This document shows positions 62,972 to 64,000 of a stretch of 64,000 nucleotides of DNA, piece by piece. Both the position numbers and the translations under genes were made by a program. Numbering within the stretch: position 1 is the first letter of the stretch; every line of letters begins with the position of its first letter. Source of the DNA: Icerya purchasi (lineage: Eukaryota > Arthropoda > Insecta > Hemiptera > Monophlebidae); contig CM077116.1 of the NCBI GenBank assembly GCA_039619475.1, positions 278,581,258 to 278,645,257 of the forward strand, written 5' to 3'. The notes under the pieces were generated by a model. The model was given only the letters and a program-made list of their open reading frames with translations. It made no database searches and was not told the origin of the DNA.

Positions 62972-63220
62972 CTTAAAAAAATATTTTATTACACATAGTG
63001 ACGTAAAGCAAAGAAACCTAATTGTATGAAGATATTATAAATAATACGCTTCATGGTTTCTTAGAAGATGAATATTTTATAAACAAAGATCAAATAAAAA
63101 TAATTACACAAACACGCTCTTTAGCACAGTTCGTTATCAGATGTATGAGAATTTTTTTCAGTCAGGCTAGAACTGATAGTTTGTTTATGGTAACTGCGGA
63201 AAGAGATGTAGGAGCTAAAA

Positions 63221-63237
63221 TCTTCTTCTTCTTCTTC
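63221..63237 (-). repeat. (GAA)n tail of the LINE
   Basis: TTCTTCTTCTTC on the plus strand, GAA repeats on the minus strand, directly after the conserved 3' coding end. Confidence 0.75.
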
Positions 63238-63409
63238 GAGTCCCGACCGTTCTCGATCGTAGGTGACCTTATTAAAGAAATCTTTCGTATGCAAGGTGGA
63301 CTAATTAATGTTCGGTATTCATCCCCGACCATGCCTTGATGTCGCACATCCATGATCGCCTCCTTCGTCCGACCTTCCTCTTACCCGATATTTTTCCTAA
63401 TAATATTAC

Positions 63410-63997
63410 TTACAACAATGAGTATTTGGATCCACGTATAAAATGGCCAAAGTATTTCCTCTTCCTGTCTTTTATGATGCCTGTTAATTCCATATCCTTA
63501 TTTCCCATCATCTGCAGCACTTCCTGATTCGTCTTCTTTGCTGTCCATGGGATTCTTAGGATCCTTCGATAGCACCACATTTCGAAAGCCGCCAAGCGAT
63601 TCATATTGCTCTTCTTTAAGGTCCAACATTCGCATCCATATAACAACGTACTCCACACGTAGCACTTAAGAATTCTTATACGCAGTTCTAAATTTAAATC
63701 GTGTGTTGTGAGTGTTCTTCTCATCGTGCTGAAGACCTTTCTTCCTTGTTCAATTCTACGCCTAAGTTCGTCATCAGTGTTGCCTTTATTATTTACTTGA
63801 GTACCGAGGTACCTAAATTTTTGTACGCTTTCTATTACTCCGCCGCGAATAGCAACATTTGGAACTGCTTCTTCTGTCTGAGAAACAACCATTATTTTAG
63901 TCTTTCTTGCGTTCAATGAGATCCCATATGTGCATCTGACATTTTCAACTCTTTGAAGAAGTGCCTTAAGATCTTGTAAACTTTCTGCAATGAGCAC
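63410..63997 (-). pseudogene. Reverse transcriptase C-terminal region (insect LINE)
   Basis: A 195-codon open frame begins 'LIAESLQDLKALLQ', the residues that follow the YADD catalytic box, which would lie just outside the window. It continues with 'NARKTKIMVVSQ', 'VQKFRYLGTQVNNKG', 'YVWSTLLYGCECWTLKKSN', 'AAFEMWCYRRILRIPWTAKK' and 'RKRKYFGHFIRG'. These are the landmarks of the widespread insect endonuclease/reverse-transcriptase LINEs (RTE/CR1-like). A stop at 63,998-64,000 lies where the box should end, and the frame breaks again at about 63,410 before the 'RKVGRRRRSWM' tail. Confidence 0.8.
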
Positions 63998-64000
63998 TTA

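Larger units (their letters stand above)
57885..61645 (-). mobile_element. Degenerate Jockey-clade non-LTR retrotransposon (LINE)
   Basis: About 3.75 kb on the minus strand, with a gag-like ORF1 (61.64-60.33 kb) followed by ORF2 (endonuclease, then reverse transcriptase; 60.31-57.92 kb). It is clearly more GC-rich than the intron around it. Multiple stops and frameshifts make it inactive. The exact 5' and 3' ends and the target duplication were not resolved. It sits in sense orientation relative to URB1, in the intron between exons 3 and 4. Confidence 0.85.
63221..64000 (-). mobile_element. 3' part of another non-LTR retrotransposon, runs off the window
   Basis: The minus-strand element continues past the right edge. 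Its 3' end is marked by a (GAA)n tail at 63,221-63,237, a simple-repeat tail known for this insect LINE type. It lies in the URB1 intron upstream of visible exon 1, in sense orientation. The body is the reverse-transcriptase C-terminal region listed separately. Confidence 0.8.

Overview
The window is AT-rich animal (almost certainly insect) nuclear DNA. It has spliceosomal introns with GT/AG borders, DUF4817-type and mariner-type transposons, Jockey-clade and other non-LTR elements, tRNA-derived SINE-like repeats and long (TA)n tracts. The mix would suit a hemipteran or another insect with a large repeat-filled genome, but the order is a guess.

One host gene runs through the whole window on the minus strand. 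It encodes the nucleolar pre-ribosomal-associated protein 1 (URB1/Npa1 family), a very large alpha-solenoid protein of 60S ribosome assembly. I could chain 27 exons plus one unresolved micro-exon from about 62,971 (first visible coding exon) to the stop codon at 1,046, with a polyadenylation signal at 861-866. Reading phases agree at nearly every junction. Together they give about 1,800 codons; the N-terminal exon(s) lie beyond the right edge. Exons at 62-49 kb match the N-terminal Npa1 domain, and exons at 9.9-1.0 kb match the conserved C-terminal URB1 domain. A 17-nt micro-exon (10,659-10,675) and two exons hidden in a 13.8-kb interval (25,424-25,580 and 15,863-15,940) restore the phase.

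Everything else is intron filled with decayed mobile DNA. From left to right: a LINE tail (2.0 kb), a foldback (2.4 kb), an unidentified broken plus-strand coding remnant (5.1-6.0 kb), a TIR element (8.3-8.7 kb), a LINE fragment (9.3 kb), a Tc1-like element (14.2-15.6 kb), a 2-kb element with about 446-bp inverted repeats and a conserved orphan domain (16.1-18.1 kb), an inverted-repeat element with hammerhead-like motifs (19.6-20.2 kb), a hAT-like MITE (21.1-21.9 kb), a TTAA-bounded Kolobok/Mutator-like element (28.9-30.9 kb), two MITEs, a SINE, a mariner and a DUF4817 transposon (38.1-42.4 kb), a second DUF4817 transposon and a LINE 3' end (46.9-48.2 kb), a 620-bp foldback with about 300-bp arms (52.1-52.7 kb), a degenerate Jockey-like LINE (57.9-61.6 kb), and the 3' end of another LINE (63.2-64 kb). 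No transposon here looks able to move. No rRNA, CRISPR array or prokaryotic-style operon is present.
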